From contig NZ_LZSX01000025.1 of assembly GCF_001665835.1 (NCBI RefSeq), positions 124,001 through 188,000 on the forward strand: a stretch of 64,000 nt of DNA. Direction: 5' to 3'. Made by a program: the position numbers and the translations under genes. Source of the DNA: Mycobacterium colombiense. GTDB lineage: Bacteria; Actinomycetota; Actinomycetes; Mycobacteriales; Mycobacteriaceae. Shown here piece after piece: positions 18,374 to 27,484 of this stretch. The notes under the pieces were generated by a model. It made no database searches. It was given only the letters and a program-made list of their open reading frames with translations, and was not told where the DNA came from. Numbering within the stretch: the stretch's first letter is position 1; each line of letters begins with the position of its first letter.

Positions 18374-20041
18374 ATGACCACCGCCCGAGCCGCAAAGCCC
18401 CGTAACGAGGGCCAATGGGCACTGGGAAATCGTGAGCCGCTGAATCCGAACGAAGAGATGAAGCAGGCCGGCGCCCCGCTCGACGTGCGGGAGCGCATCG
18501 AGACCATTTACGCCCAGAACGGTTTCGACAGCATCGACAAAAGCGACCTGCGGGGGCGTTTCCGCTGGTGGGGCCTGTACACCCAGCGCGAACAGGGCTA
18601 CGACGGCACGTTCACCGGCGACGACAACGCCGAGTTGCTGGAAGCCAGGTACTTCATGATGCGGGTGCGGTGCGACGGCGGCGCGCTGTCGGCGGCCGCG
18701 CTGCGCACCGTGGGCCAGATTTCCACCGAGTTCGCCCGCGACACCGCCGACATCACCGACCGCGAGAACGTGCAGTACCACTGGATCGAGGTGGAGAACG
18801 TCCCCGAGATCTGGCGGCGGCTGGCCGAGGTCGGACTGCAGACCGCCGAGGCGTGTGGTGACTGCCCCCGCGTGATCCTGGGCTCGCCGCTGGCCGGTGA
18901 GTCGCTCGACGAAGTGCTCGACCCGACCTGGGCGATCGACGAGATCGCGCGACGCTACATCGGTCAGCCCGACTTCGCCGACCTGCCGCGCAAGTACAAG
19001 ACCGCGATCTCCGGTCTGCAGGATGTGGTGCACGAGGTCAACGACATCGCGTTCATCGGCGTCAACCACCCCGAGCACGGCCCGGGACTGGACCTGTGGG
19101 TCGGTGGCGGGCTGTCGACCAACCCGATGCTGGGCCAGCGCGTCGGCGCCTGGGTGCCGCTCGAAGAGGTACCCGAGGTGTGGCACGCGGTGACCTCGAT
19201 TTTCCGCGACTACGGCTATCGGCGGCTGCGGTCCAAGGCGCGGCTGAAGTTCCTGATCAAGGACTGGGGCATTGAAAAATTCCGTGAAGTCCTGGAAACC
19301 GAGTACCTCAAGCGTCCGCTGATCGACGGCCCGGCTCCCGAGCCGCTGAAGCACCCGATCGACCACGTCGGCGTGCAGCGGCTCAAGAACGGCCTCAACG
19401 CGGTGGGCGTCGCCTCGATCGCGGGCCGGGTGTCGGGCACCATCCTCACCGCGGTGGCCGACCTCGCCGAGCGGGCCGGTTCGGACCGGATCCGGCTCAC
19501 CCCCTACCAGAAGTTGGTAATCCTCGACGTGCCCGACGACAAGCTCGATGAGCTGATCGCCGGCCTGGAGGCGCTGGGCCTGCAGTCACGGCCGTCGCAT
19601 TGGCGCCGGAATGTGATGGCGTGCACGGGTATCGAGTTCTGCAAGTTGTCCTTCGCCGAAACCCGGGTCAAGGCGCAGTCTTTGGTGCCGGAGCTGGAAA
19701 GCCGCCTGGCGGACATCAACGAGCAGCTCGACGTGCCGATCACCGTCAACATCAACGGCTGTCCGAATTCATGCGCCCGCATCCAGGTCGCCGACATCGG
19801 GCTCAAGGGCCAGATGGTCGACGACGGTGCGGGCGGCTCGGTCGAGGGTTTCCAGGTGCACCTGGGCGGCAGCCTGGGCCTGGACAGCGGCTTTGGCCGA
19901 AAACTGCGCCAGCACAAGGTCACCAGCGACGAGCTCGTCGACTACATCGAGCGGGTCACACGTAACTTCCTGAAATATCGCGGCGAGGGTGAACGTTTCG
20001 CACAGTGGGCTATGAGGGCAGACGAGGACGATTTGCGATGA
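18374..20041 (+). CDS. nirA: Ferredoxin-dependent sulfite reductase (NirA/SirA)
   Basis: This 555-residue siroheme/4Fe-4S enzyme performs the six-electron reduction of sulfite to sulfide in cysteine biosynthesis. Cluster ligands are C417, C423 (ACTGIEFC) and C463, C467 (NGCPNSC). Tyr69 (GLYTQR) and Cys161 (EACGDCPR) occur at the same numbers as the covalently linked Tyr-Cys pair in M. tuberculosis NirA, which indicates a sulfite rather than a nitrite reductase. GAGGAGA precedes the ATG. The stop overlaps the cysH start by 4 nt (ATGA). Expression is probably cysteine-controlled through the upstream leader ORF. Confidence 0.95.
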   Translation: MTTARAAKPRNEGQWALGNREPLNPNEEMKQAGAPLDVRERIETIYAQNGFDSIDKSDLRGRFRWWGLYTQREQGYDGTFTGDDNAELLEARYFMMRVRCDGGALSAAALRTVGQISTEFARDTADITDRENVQYHWIEVENVPEIWRRLAEVGLQTAEACGDCPRVILGSPLAGESLDEVLDPTWAIDEIARRYIGQPDFADLPRKYKTAISGLQDVVHEVNDIAFIGVNHPEHGPGLDLWVGGGLSTNPMLGQRVGAWVPLEEVPEVWHAVTSIFRDYGYRRLRSKARLKFLIKDWGIEKFREVLETEYLKRPLIDGPAPEPLKHPIDHVGVQRLKNGLNAVGVASIAGRVSGTILTAVADLAERAGSDRIRLTPYQKLVILDVPDDKLDELIAGLEALGLQSRPSHWRRNVMACTGIEFCKLSFAETRVKAQSLVPELESRLADINEQLDVPITVNINGCPNSCARIQVADIGLKGQMVDDGAGGSVEGFQVHLGGSLGLDSGFGRKLRQHKVTSDELVDYIERVTRNFLKYRGEGERFAQWAMRADEDDLR

Positions 20042-20781
20042 GCGAACGAACAACCAAACTTCCAGAAGCCGAACTGCGGGCGCTAGCCGCCCGCGGGGCG
20101 GCCGAGCTGGAAGGTGCCAGCGCCGCCGACGTACTGCGTTGGACTGACGAGACGTTCGGCGGCATCAACGGACCACGCGGCTGGGCCACCTGCAACTACG
20201 TGGTGGCTTCCAGCATGCAGGAGGCCGTGTTGGTCGATCTGGCGGCCAAGGTGCGTCCGGGCGTTCCGGTGGTGTTCCTGGACACGGGTTATCACTTCGT
20301 GGAGACCATCGGCACCCGGGACGCGATCGAGTCCGTGTACGACATCCGGGTGCTCAACGTCACCCCGGAACACAGCGTCGCCGAACAGGACAAAATGCGT
20401 GGCAAGGACCTCTTCGCGCGTGACCCCGGTGAGTGCTGCCGGCTGCGCAAGGTCGAGCCGCTGGGCAAGACGCTGCGCGGATACTCCGCGTGGGTGACCG
20501 GGCTGCGCCGGTCGGAGGCGGCGACACGCGCCAACGCGCCGGTGGTCGGCTTCGACGAGGGCTTCAGGCTGGTGAAGGTCAACCCGATGGCGACGTGGTC
20601 CGACGAGGACGTGCAGAACTACATCGACGACCACAGCGTGTTGGTCAATCCGCTTATCTACGAAGGCTATTCATCGATCGGCTGCGCCCCCTGCACCGCC
20701 AAGCCGCTGGCGGGCGCCGACCCGCGCAGCGGACGCTGGCAGGGACGGGCCAAGACCGAATGCGGGCTGCACGCGTCGTAG
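20038..20781 (+). CDS. cysH: Adenylylsulfate (APS) reductase CysH
   Basis: This 247-residue iron-sulfur APS reductase reduces activated sulfate to sulfite with thioredoxin electrons. Cluster ligands C133-C134 (GECCRLRK) and C216, C219 (GCAPC) are present, with the catalytic Cys242 in the C-terminal KTECGLH. The Cys-Cys pair separates bacterial APS reductases from PAPS reductases. The ATG at 20038 overlaps the nirA stop, so the two consecutive pathway steps are coupled. In M. tuberculosis a sirohydrochlorin-chelatase-like gene (Rv2393) follows; here the next gene is the convergent cysA. Confidence 0.95.
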   Translation: MSERTTKLPEAELRALAARGAAELEGASAADVLRWTDETFGGINGPRGWATCNYVVASSMQEAVLVDLAAKVRPGVPVVFLDTGYHFVETIGTRDAIESVYDIRVLNVTPEHSVAEQDKMRGKDLFARDPGECCRLRKVEPLGKTLRGYSAWVTGLRRSEAATRANAPVVGFDEGFRLVKVNPMATWSDEDVQNYIDDHSVLVNPLIYEGYSSIGCAPCTAKPLAGADPRSGRWQGRAKTECGLHAS

Positions 20782-20812
20782 CAACAGACGTGCGAGAGGA
20801 CGAATCCGGCCG

Positions 20813-21910
20813 TCAGGCCGACGTCAGCGTGTTCTCGTCCTCGTCGGCCTGATCGGCGCGGCGGGCGGCGGCCGCGGCCTCGAGGGCGATCGGCGGAACC
20901 CGGGTGGCACGCACGTAGACGGTGTCCCCCTCGCGCAGTGCCAGCGCCTCGGCGTCGCCGCGCGTGATCTGGGCGGTGAAGAAACCGCCGGTGGCGGCGC
21001 TGGTCAGCTCGACCCGCACCTCGAAACCCAGCGTGACCACGCGGTCGACGACGGCGCGCACCACCCCGACGGACTCTGCGGTGCCGTCCCCGCCGGCGAT
21101 CGCCATCTCGGGATTGCGCCCCACCCGGATATCGTGCGGGCGCACCAGGGTTCCGTTCAGGGTGGACACCGCGCCGAGGAACGACATCACGAACGCGTTC
21201 GCCGGGGCGTCGTAGACGTCGGTCGGGGATCCGATCTGCTCGACGCGGCCCTGGTTCAGTACCGCGATCCGGTCGGCGACGTCCAGCGCCTCCGCCTGGT
21301 CGTGGGTGACCAGCACCGTGGTCACGTGCACCTCGTCGTGCAGGCGCCGGAGCCACGCCCGCAGGTCCTCCCGCACCTTGGCGTCCAGCGCGCCGAACGG
21401 CTCGTCGAGCAGCAGCACCTGCGGGTCGACCGCCAGCGCCCGCGCCAGCGCCATCCGCTGGCGCTGACCGCCGGACAGCTGGTTGGGGTAGCGGGCCTGA
21501 AACCCGCTCAGCCCCACCACTTCCAGCAGGTTGTCGACTTTGGCTTTGATCTCGGCTTTGGGCCGCTTGCGGACCTTGAGCCCGTAGGCCACGTTGTCGC
21601 GGACGGTGAGGTGCTTGAACGCCGCGTAGTGCTGGAACACGAACCCGATCCCGCGGCGCTGCGGCGGCACCCGGGTCACGTCACGACCGTAGATCGTGAC
21701 GGTTCCGGTGTCGGGCTGGTCGAGGCCGGCGATGGTGCGCAGCAGGGTCGACTTGCCCGAACCGCTGGGACCCAGCAGGGCCGTCAGCGAGCCGGTGGGC
21801 ACGACGAAGTCCACGTGGTCGAGGGCGACGAAATCGCCATAACGCTTGTTGGCGTCACGCACGATGATGGCGAGGTCGTCGCGGTTGGTGCCGGCGTCAG
21901 TCACGGTCAT
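20813..21910 (-). CDS. cysA: Sulfate/thiosulfate ABC transporter ATP-binding protein CysA
   Basis: This 365-residue ATPase starts at the ATG at 21910. Walker A is GPSGSGKST (K53), the Q-loop is FVFQHYA, the signature is LSGGQ (145-149) and Walker B is [14 protein letters not shown]-terminal TOBE-like regulatory domain begins with VRPHDIRVG. It energises sulfate import with CysT and CysW at the inner membrane. It is the last gene of the subI-cysT-cysW-cysA operon, 8 nt after cysW, and converges with cysH. The protein is about 14 residues longer than my memory of M. tuberculosis CysA because of its N-terminus ([12 protein letters not shown]), so an internal start cannot be excluded. Confidence 0.95.
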   Translation of the reverse strand: MTVTDAGTNRDDLAIIVRDANKRYGDFVALDHVDFVVPTGSLTALLGPSGSGKSTLLRTIAGLDQPDTGTVTIYGRDVTRVPPQRRGIGFVFQHYAAFKHLTVRDNVAYGLKVRKRPKAEIKAKVDNLLEVVGLSGFQARYPNQLSGGQRQRMALARALAVDPQVLLLDEPFGALDAKVREDLRAWLRRLHDEVHVTTVLVTHDQAEALDVADRIAVLNQGRVEQIGSPTDVYDAPANAFVMSFLGAVSTLNGTLVRPHDIRVGRNPEMAIAGGDGTAESVGVVRAVVDRVVTLGFEVRVELTSAATGGFFTAQITRGDAEALALREGDTVYVRATRVPPIALEAAAAARRADQADEDENTLTSA

Positions 21911-21918
21911 TCCCCTCG

Positions 21919-22737
21919 TCAGGCCTGTCTGGCCGCTCGTGCGCGGCGGGCGTCGAGCACCACCTGGAAAACCAATACCAGCACGGCAACTCCCATCAAC
22001 AGCGTGGACAGCGCGTAGGCGCCGTACTCCGCGCCGCGGTTGTAGCGGTCGGAGACAAGCAATGTCAGTGTCTGCGACTTCCCCGGCAGGTTCGACGACA
22101 CCATGAGCACGGCACCGTATTCCCCCAGGGTACGTGCGATGGTCAACACGATGCCGTACGTCAGACCCCACCGGATGGACGGCAGGGTGATCCGCCAGAA
22201 GGTCTGCCACCAGCCCGAACCCAGGGTGGCCGCCGCCTCCTCCTGGTCGGTACCCAGCTCGTGCAGCACCGGCTCCACTTCGCGCACCACGAACGGCAGC
22301 GTGACGAAGATGCTGGCGAGCACGATTCCCGGCAGGCCGAAGATGATCTTGAACCCGAGGTCTTGCTCCACGAACCCCAGCGCACCGGCCGACCCCCACA
22401 ACACGATCAACGCGACGCCCACGATGACGGGCGAGACCGCGAACGGCAGATCGATGACGGCCTGCAGCACGCCTTTGCCACGAAACCTGTTGCGCGCGAG
22501 CACCAATGCCGTGGGGATCCCGAAGACGACGTTGAGGGGCACCACGATGGCCACCACCAGCAGCGTCAGATTCAGCGCCGATATCGCGGCGGGGGTGCTC
22601 ACCCAGGCGTAGAACTGGCCGAGCCCGGGCTGAAACGTCCGCCACAGGATCAGTGCCACCGGAACGACCAGCAGCACGAAGATGTATCCGAGCGCGATGA
22701 ACCGCAGCCAATAGCGCACTCCCGCAGACGATGTCAT
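21919..22737 (-). CDS. cysW: Sulfate ABC transporter permease CysW
   Basis: This 272-residue permease has six membrane segments, starting with [20 protein letters not shown]. The EAA loop contacting CysA reads [21 protein letters not shown]. It pairs with CysT to form the membrane channel for sulfate. The ATG at 22737 overlaps the cysT stop by 4 nt (ATGA), which justifies this start even though the frame is open upstream. Confidence 0.95.
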   Translation of the reverse strand: MTSSAGVRYWLRFIALGYIFVLLVVPVALILWRTFQPGLGQFYAWVSTPAAISALNLTLLVVAIVVPLNVVFGIPTALVLARNRFRGKGVLQAVIDLPFAVSPVIVGVALIVLWGSAGALGFVEQDLGFKIIFGLPGIVLASIFVTLPFVVREVEPVLHELGTDQEEAAATLGSGWWQTFWRITLPSIRWGLTYGIVLTIARTLGEYGAVLMVSSNLPGKSQTLTLLVSDRYNRGAEYGAYALSTLLMGVAVLVLVFQVVLDARRARAARQA

Positions 22738-23606
22738 GCGGACAGCTCCTCTCGCTTGGCCGCGTGTCCGCCCACGATCCGCAGGACGAGCAGCACGACA
22801 AACGAAATGGCCAACAGCACAATCGAAATTGCGGCGGCGCCGATGCGGTCGTCGTTCTCGATCAGCGTGCGTATCCACTGCGACGACACTTCGGTCTTGC
22901 CCGGCACCGCACCGCCGATCAGCACCACAGATCCGAACTCGCCGATCGCCCGTGAGAAGGCCAGGCCCGCACCGGATAACAACGCGGGCAACAGCGACGG
23001 CAGCACCACGGAGGTGAAGATCTTCGGGCCGCTGGCACCCAGCGACGCCGCGGCCTCCTCGGTTTCGCGATCCAATTCCAGCAACACGGGCTGGACAGCG
23101 CGCACCACGAACGGCAGCGTGACGAAGGCCAGCGCCACCGTCACACCCCATGACGTGTGCTGTAGGTGCAGGCCGATCGGGCTGTTGTTGCCGTACAACG
23201 CCAGCATCACCAGGCTCGCGACGATGGTGGGCAGCGCGAACGGCAGGTCGATGATCGCGTCGACGAGCCGCTTGCCCGGAAAGTCGTCACGCACCAGCAC
23301 CCACGCGATCACCAGGCCGAAGACCAGGTTGAGCACGGTGACCCCGGCCGAGATCGTCAGGGTCACCCGGAACGACTCGACCGCGGCATTGGAGGAGACC
23401 GCCAGCCAGAAGGCGCGCCAGCCGCCGCCCGCGGATTGCCATGCGATCGCGGCCAGCGGCAGCAGCACGATCACCGACAGCCACACCGTGGCCGCCCCGA
23501 CCCGAAGGGCGGTGGTCCCGCGGCCGCGCCCGGGAAGGGGCCCCGGTGGCGTATCACCGCTGAGTTCGGGCCGAATTGCCAGCGGGTCCGGCGTGATGGC
23601 CGTCAT
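22734..23606 (-). CDS. cysT: Sulfate ABC transporter permease CysT
   Basis: This 290-residue permease has a cytosolic N-terminus of about 35 residues rich in Pro and Gly, then six membrane helices. The EAA motif is [21 protein letters not shown]. It partners CysW in sulfate uptake. The ATG at 23606 shares one base with the subI stop (TGATG), and its own stop overlaps the cysW start, so the four transport genes form one coupled operon. Confidence 0.95.
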   Translation of the reverse strand: MTAITPDPLAIRPELSGDTPPGPLPGRGRGTTALRVGAATVWLSVIVLLPLAAIAWQSAGGGWRAFWLAVSSNAAVESFRVTLTISAGVTVLNLVFGLVIAWVLVRDDFPGKRLVDAIIDLPFALPTIVASLVMLALYGNNSPIGLHLQHTSWGVTVALAFVTLPFVVRAVQPVLLELDRETEEAAASLGASGPKIFTSVVLPSLLPALLSGAGLAFSRAIGEFGSVVLIGGAVPGKTEVSSQWIRTLIENDDRIGAAAISIVLLAISFVVLLVLRIVGGHAAKREELSA

Positions 23607-24634
23607 CAGGTGGCCTTCGTGTAGATCTTGGTGATGCTGCCGGTGTTCTTGTCGAACAGCTGCGGATCCGCGGTGGCCCAGCCGCCCAGGTCGGCGATGG
23701 TCCACAGCTTCGCCGGCGCCGGGTACTGGTTTCGGAAGTCGGCGGCGACGGCGGGATCGACCGGGCGGAAACCGGCCTGCGCCCAAACCTTTTGGGCCGC
23801 TGCCGTGTATTGGAAGTTCTTGAAGGCGACGGCGGCATCCAGGTGCGGGCTGGTGTTGACCACGGCCACCGGATTGTCGATCCTGAAGGTCTGTGGCGGG
23901 TTGATGTGTTCGACCGGCTTTCCCGCCCGCTCGGTGGCGATGGCCTCGTTCTCGTAGCTGATCAATACGTCACCGCTGCCCTGCACGAAGACATCGGTGG
24001 CTTCCCGCCCCGATCCGGGACGCAGCTTGACGTGCTCGGTCACCAGCTTCTTGATGAAATCCACACCGGCGGCGCTGTGGGCGCCGCCTTCACTTTTGAC
24101 GGCGTACGGCGCGAGCAGGTTCCACTTGGCCGATCCGGAACTGAGCGGGCTGGGCGTGATGACCTCGACGCCCGGCCGCAACAGGTCATCCCAATCCTTG
24201 ATGTTCTTTGGGTTACCCTTTCGCACCACCAGCGTGACCACCGAGCCGAACGGAATTCCCTTGGTGGCGTCCGTATTCCAGTCCTTGGAAACCTTGCCCG
24301 CCTTGACCAGTCGAGCGATGTCGGGTTCGACGGAGAAGTTCACCACGTCGGCCGGCTTGCCGTCGACGACGCCTCGGGACTGGTCGCCGGATGCCCCGTA
24401 GGAGGTGACCACCTGCACGCCCTTGCCCTCGTCGGAGGCGTTGAACGCCGGAATTACCTTGCTCCACCCCGGTTCTGGGACCGAGTAGGCGACCAGGGTG
24501 ATGCTGGTGCGCGCGTCGGACAGCCCGCCGCCACCAACGGCATCGCTGGCCCCGCCGTGGCATCCGGCGATGAGGCCGGCAATCAGGGCAAGGGCAAGGA
24601 CGGGCCGCCAGTGCAATGCGGTCCTGATGTCCAT
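23606..24634 (-). CDS. subI: Sulfate-binding lipoprotein SubI
   Basis: This 342-residue periplasmic-type binding protein begins with a lipoprotein signal (PVLALALIAGLIAGC, lipid-modified Cys at about 25). Sulfate-binding-family signatures follow: VAYSVPEPGWSKVIPAF, VTSYGASGDQSR, ADVVNFSVEPDI, and later GSGDVLISYENEA. It captures sulfate outside the membrane for CysT-CysW-CysA. It is the first gene of the operon, and its 114-nt leader is preceded by a cysteine-rich short ORF that probably attenuates transcription or translation. Confidence 0.95.
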   Translation of the reverse strand: MDIRTALHWRPVLALALIAGLIAGCHGGASDAVGGGGLSDARTSITLVAYSVPEPGWSKVIPAFNASDEGKGVQVVTSYGASGDQSRGVVDGKPADVVNFSVEPDIARLVKAGKVSKDWNTDATKGIPFGSVVTLVVRKGNPKNIKDWDDLLRPGVEVITPSPLSSGSAKWNLLAPYAVKSEGGAHSAAGVDFIKKLVTEHVKLRPGSGREATDVFVQGSGDVLISYENEAIATERAGKPVEHINPPQTFRIDNPVAVVNTSPHLDAAVAFKNFQYTAAAQKVWAQAGFRPVDPAVAADFRNQYPAPAKLWTIADLGGWATADPQLFDKNTGSITKIYTKAT

Positions 24635-24748
24635 TGAGGGCCTTCCGACGCAGAACGTATGGGATTTCGGTCCCGTTTCTGCGGATAGGCACCTAGAACT
24701 TCAGGAGGGTTCGAAAACTCCAGACCAGACCGCGCACGGGTTTGGGAG

Positions 24749-24805
24749 TCAGCGACAACAGTGCACGAAGGCATAGCACCCCTGAATGCCAAATGCCACG
24801 CGCAT
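24749..24805 (-). CDS. Leaderless cysteine-containing leader peptide upstream of subI
   Basis: This 18-codon ORF, ATG to stop, reads MRVAFGIQGCYAFVHCCR. It has three cysteines, two of them adjacent and only one codon from the end. A TAGGCT -10 element lies exactly 7 nt before the ATG and there is no Shine-Dalgarno, so the transcript should start at the ATG. The organisation mirrors the sORF before nirA. Cysteine-sensing leader ORFs at sulfur operons are known from M. smegmatis. Occurrence at both arms of the sulfate pathway makes chance unlikely. Confidence 0.75.
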   Translation of the reverse strand: MRVAFGIQGCYAFVHCCR

Positions 24806-24812
24806 GGCGGGA

Positions 24813-24818
24813 AGCCTA
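24813..24818 (-). promoter_or_regulatory. Candidate -10 element for the subI leader ORF
   Basis: On the minus strand TAGGCT is followed by 7 nt and then the ATG of the leader ORF. This is the spacing expected for a leaderless mycobacterial transcript. Confidence 0.5.
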
Positions 24819-24873
24819 ACAGGAATTGGGGTTGCCGCCACCGCGACGGTGGCTGAGCAAACAGCGATGCCGG

Positions 24874-24963
24874 CTAGTGGTGCATCAGGTAGGTCACCAA
24901 CCACGTGACGACCACCAACGCCACCAGGATGACGAGAACCAGCGTCACGTGCGACCGGGGCAT
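24874..24963 (-). CDS. Very small single-pass membrane protein
   Basis: This 29-residue ORF reads MPRSHVTLVLVILVALVVVT and continues WLVTYLMHH. It is almost entirely one transmembrane helix with a short basic N-terminus. The ATG at 24963 is 5 nt after the stop of the upstream small membrane protein, which suggests translational coupling. I recognise no family. The pair occupies the place of the Rv2401/Rv2401A small genes in M. tuberculosis. Confidence 0.45.
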   Translation of the reverse strand: MPRSHVTLVLVILVALVVVTWLVTYLMHH

Positions 24964-24968
24964 GGGCG

Positions 24969-25163
24969 TTACTCGGGCGTCCCGTCGGCGTGGCGGGCAC
25001 GGCGCATCAGCTCGATGCCCTTGCCGAGCACGCCATCCAGCGCGGCCGCTGTGGCGTAGGCCACCACCAGCACGACCGGCACCACCACCATGGCCTGCAG
25101 GACGAAAGGGAGCCCCGAGAGCCACAGCTCGTTGCCGTCCCACCAGTTGAGGAACGCGTTCAC
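24969..25163 (-). CDS. Small membrane protein (Rv2401A-like position)
   Basis: This 64-residue protein starts at a GTG at 25163 (MNAFLNWWDGNELWLSGL). It has one or two hydrophobic helices (LPFVLQAMVVVPVVLVVAYATAAALD) and a charged C-terminus (RRARHADGTPE). A 29-residue membrane peptide follows 5 nt later. Position between subI and the trehalase gene matches the small membrane gene Rv2401A of M. tuberculosis, as I recall it. Function is unknown. Confidence 0.6.
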   Translation of the reverse strand: MNAFLNWWDGNELWLSGLPFVLQAMVVVPVVLVVAYATAAALDGVLGKGIELMRRARHADGTPE

Positions 25164-25205
25164 GGGCTCACCCTATTCGGCCCTGCTGTCGAAGACCAAT
25201 GTGTG

Positions 25206-25377
25206 AACCGCGGCGCACGGCTGCGGCTCCGGATGTCACGGCCTGCTGATTGCCGGGGTCGGACCGGCGGGCATGGTGCCCGGCCTGCTGTTGGCCCGCG
25301 CCGGCGCCAACGTCACAGTGATCGAAAAGCACGCCGACTTCCTGCGCGAACGGATAGGCGCACGCCACGCCAGCTAG
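25206..25377 (+). pseudogene. Relic of an FAD-dependent oxidoreductase N-terminus
   Basis: In one frame the stretch reads LLIAGVGPAGMVPGLLLARAG, then ANVTVIEKHADFLRERIGARHAS and a stop. It matches the N-terminal FAD-binding beta-alpha-beta unit of PheA/TfdB-type FAD monooxygenases, whose form is LIAGAGPAGMVLG, then V.V.EKHADFLRDFRGDT. No start codon lies in frame before it and the rest of the protein is absent, so this is a truncated remnant. Confidence 0.6.
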
Positions 25378-25421
25378 CCGAAACGTTGGACGCGAGATCG
25401 CTGAGCAGCGATGATGTCCAG

Positions 25422-27461
25422 ATGGTTCTGCACGCCCAACCCGAAGACCAGCCGGCCGACGCTATGCCCGAGGACGCTTATCAAGCCGCCTCCGCAGCGT
25501 CGATGTCGTCGTCCATCGATTTGCGCACGCCCGGGCCTCTCGCTCCCAGCGCCGCCTTACGCAACCCATTCCCGCCGATCGCCGACTATGCGTTCCTGTC
25601 GGACTGGGAAACCACCTGCCTGATCTCCCCGGCCGGGTCGGTGGAATGGCTGTGCGTGCCCCGGCCGGACTCCCCCAGCGTGTTCGGCGCGATCTTGGAC
25701 CGCAGCGCGGGTCACTTCCGGCTGGGGCCCTACGGCGTCTCGGTGCCGTCGGCCCGCCGGTACCTTCCCGGCAGCCTCATCATGGAGACCACCTGGCAGA
25801 CCCACACCGGGTGGCTGATCGTGCGTGACGCGCTGGTCATGGGCCCCTGGCACGACCTGGAGCGGCGGTCGCGGACGCATCGGCGTACCCCGATGGACTG
25901 GGATGCCGAGCACATCCTGCTGCGCACCGTGCGCTGCGTCAGCGGCACCGTCGAATTGATGATGAGCTGCGAGCCGGCGTTCGACTACCACCGCGTCGGC
26001 GCCGCCTGGGAGTACTCCGCCAACGCGTACGGCGAGGCCGTCGCACGTGCCACCAGGGAACCCGACGCCCACCCGACGCTGCGGCTGACCAGCAATCTGC
26101 GGATCGGGCTGGAGGGCCGCGAGGCACGCGCGCGCACCCGGATGAAGGAGGGTGACGACGTGTTCGTCGCCCTGAGCTGGACCAAGCACCCGGCGCCGCA
26201 GACGTACCAAGAGGCCGCCGACAAGATGTGGCAGACCACCGAGTGTTGGCGGCAGTGGATCAACATCGGCAACTTCCCCGATCACCCGTGGCGGGCGTAC
26301 CTGCAGCGCAGCGCGTTGACGCTGAAGGGCCTGACCTACTCGCCCACCGGCGCGCTGCTGGCGGCCAGTACCACCTCGCTGCCGGAAACGCCGCAGGGCG
26401 AACGTAATTGGGATTACCGCTACGCCTGGGTACGCGACTCGACGTTCGCCTTGTGGGGTCTCTACACCCTGGGGCTGGACCGCGAGGCCGACGACTTCTT
26501 CGCGTTCATCGCCGACGTCTCCGGCGCCAACCACAACGAACGGCATCCGCTGCAGGTCATGTACGGCGTGGGCGGCGAACGCAGCCTGGTCGAAGAGGAG
26601 CTGCACCACCTGTCGGGCTATGACCACGCCCGCCCGGTGCGGATCGGCAACGGCGCCTACGACCAGATCCAGCACGACATCTGGGGCTCCATCCTGGATT
26701 CCTTCTACCTGCACGCCAAGTCACGCGAGCAGGTTCCGGAGACGTTGTGGCCGGTGCTGAAGAAGCAGGTCGAAGAGGCGATCAAGCACTGGCGCGAGCC
26801 GGACCGCGGCATCTGGGAGGTGCGCGGGGAACCGCAGCACTTCACGTCGTCGAAGGTGATGTGCTGGGTGGCGCTCGACCGCGGGGCCAAGCTGGCCGAG
26901 CGGCAGGGCGAGAAGAGCTATGCCAAGCAGTGGCGGGCGATCGCCGAGGAGATCAAGGACGACATCCTGATGCACGGCGTGGACTCCCGCGGGGTGTTCA
27001 CCCAGCGCTACGGCAGCGACGCGCTGGATGCCTCGCTGCTGTTGGTGGTGCTGACGCGGTTCCTGCCGCCGGACGACCCCCGGGTGCGAAACACCGTCCT
27101 GGCGATCGCCGACGAACTCACCCAGGAGGGCCTGGTGCTGCGCTACCGGGTCGAGGAAACCGACGACGGGCTGTCCGGCGAGGAGGGCACCTTCACGATC
27201 TGCTCGTTCTGGCTGGTGTCGGCGCTCGTCGAGATCGGCGAGGTGCGGCGCGCCAAGCGGCTGTGTGAGCGGCTACTGTCCTACGCCAGCCCGCTGCACC
27301 TCTACGCCGAGGAGATCGAGCCGCGCACCGGCCGGCAGCTGGGCAACTTCCCGCAGGCGTTCACCCACCTGGCGCTGATCAACGCGGTGGTGCACGTCAT
27401 CCGCGCCGAGGAGGAAGCCGACGGCTCCGGGATGTTCCAGCCCGCGAACGCACCGATGTAG
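25422..27461 (+). CDS. treH: GH15-family trehalase
   Basis: This 679-residue cytosolic glycoside hydrolase matches the mycobacterial trehalase (M. tuberculosis Rv2402), which splits trehalose into two glucoses. Recognisable features are NPFPPIADYAFLSDWETTCL near the N-terminus, the GH15 hallmark NWDYRYAWVRDSTF, and WEVRGEPQHFTSSKVMCW with EEGTFTICSFW in the catalytic (alpha/alpha)6 barrel. The ATG at 25422 (MVLHAQPED) gives the family length; the open frame upstream is spurious. Trehalose is also the core of the glycolipid presumed to be made at the right end of the window. Confidence 0.9.
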   Translation: MVLHAQPEDQPADAMPEDAYQAASAASMSSSIDLRTPGPLAPSAALRNPFPPIADYAFLSDWETTCLISPAGSVEWLCVPRPDSPSVFGAILDRSAGHFRLGPYGVSVPSARRYLPGSLIMETTWQTHTGWLIVRDALVMGPWHDLERRSRTHRRTPMDWDAEHILLRTVRCVSGTVELMMSCEPAFDYHRVGAAWEYSANAYGEAVARATREPDAHPTLRLTSNLRIGLEGREARARTRMKEGDDVFVALSWTKHPAPQTYQEAADKMWQTTECWRQWINIGNFPDHPWRAYLQRSALTLKGLTYSPTGALLAASTTSLPETPQGERNWDYRYAWVRDSTFALWGLYTLGLDREADDFFAFIADVSGANHNERHPLQVMYGVGGERSLVEEELHHLSGYDHARPVRIGNGAYDQIQHDIWGSILDSFYLHAKSREQVPETLWPVLKKQVEEAIKHWREPDRGIWEVRGEPQHFTSSKVMCWVALDRGAKLAERQGEKSYAKQWRAIAEEIKDDILMHGVDSRGVFTQRYGSDALDASLLLVVLTRFLPPDDPRVRNTVLAIADELTQEGLVLRYRVEETDDGLSGEEGTFTICSFWLVSALVEIGEVRRAKRLCERLLSYASPLHLYAEEIEPRTGRQLGNFPQAFTHLALINAVVHVIRAEEEADGSGMFQPANAPM

Positions 27462-27484
27462 AGAGTTGCATCGCGTAAGCCGCG

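Noticed and set aside
18224..19366. 380-codon minus-strand frame opposite nirA
   Set aside because: It lies antisense to a clearly coding, residue-by-residue conserved sulfite reductase, so it is a shadow frame.
24990..25421. In-frame N-terminal extension of the trehalase
   Set aside because: It would overlap two small membrane genes and the FAD-oxidoreductase relic, is Arg-rich, and homologues start at MVLH/MVLQ.
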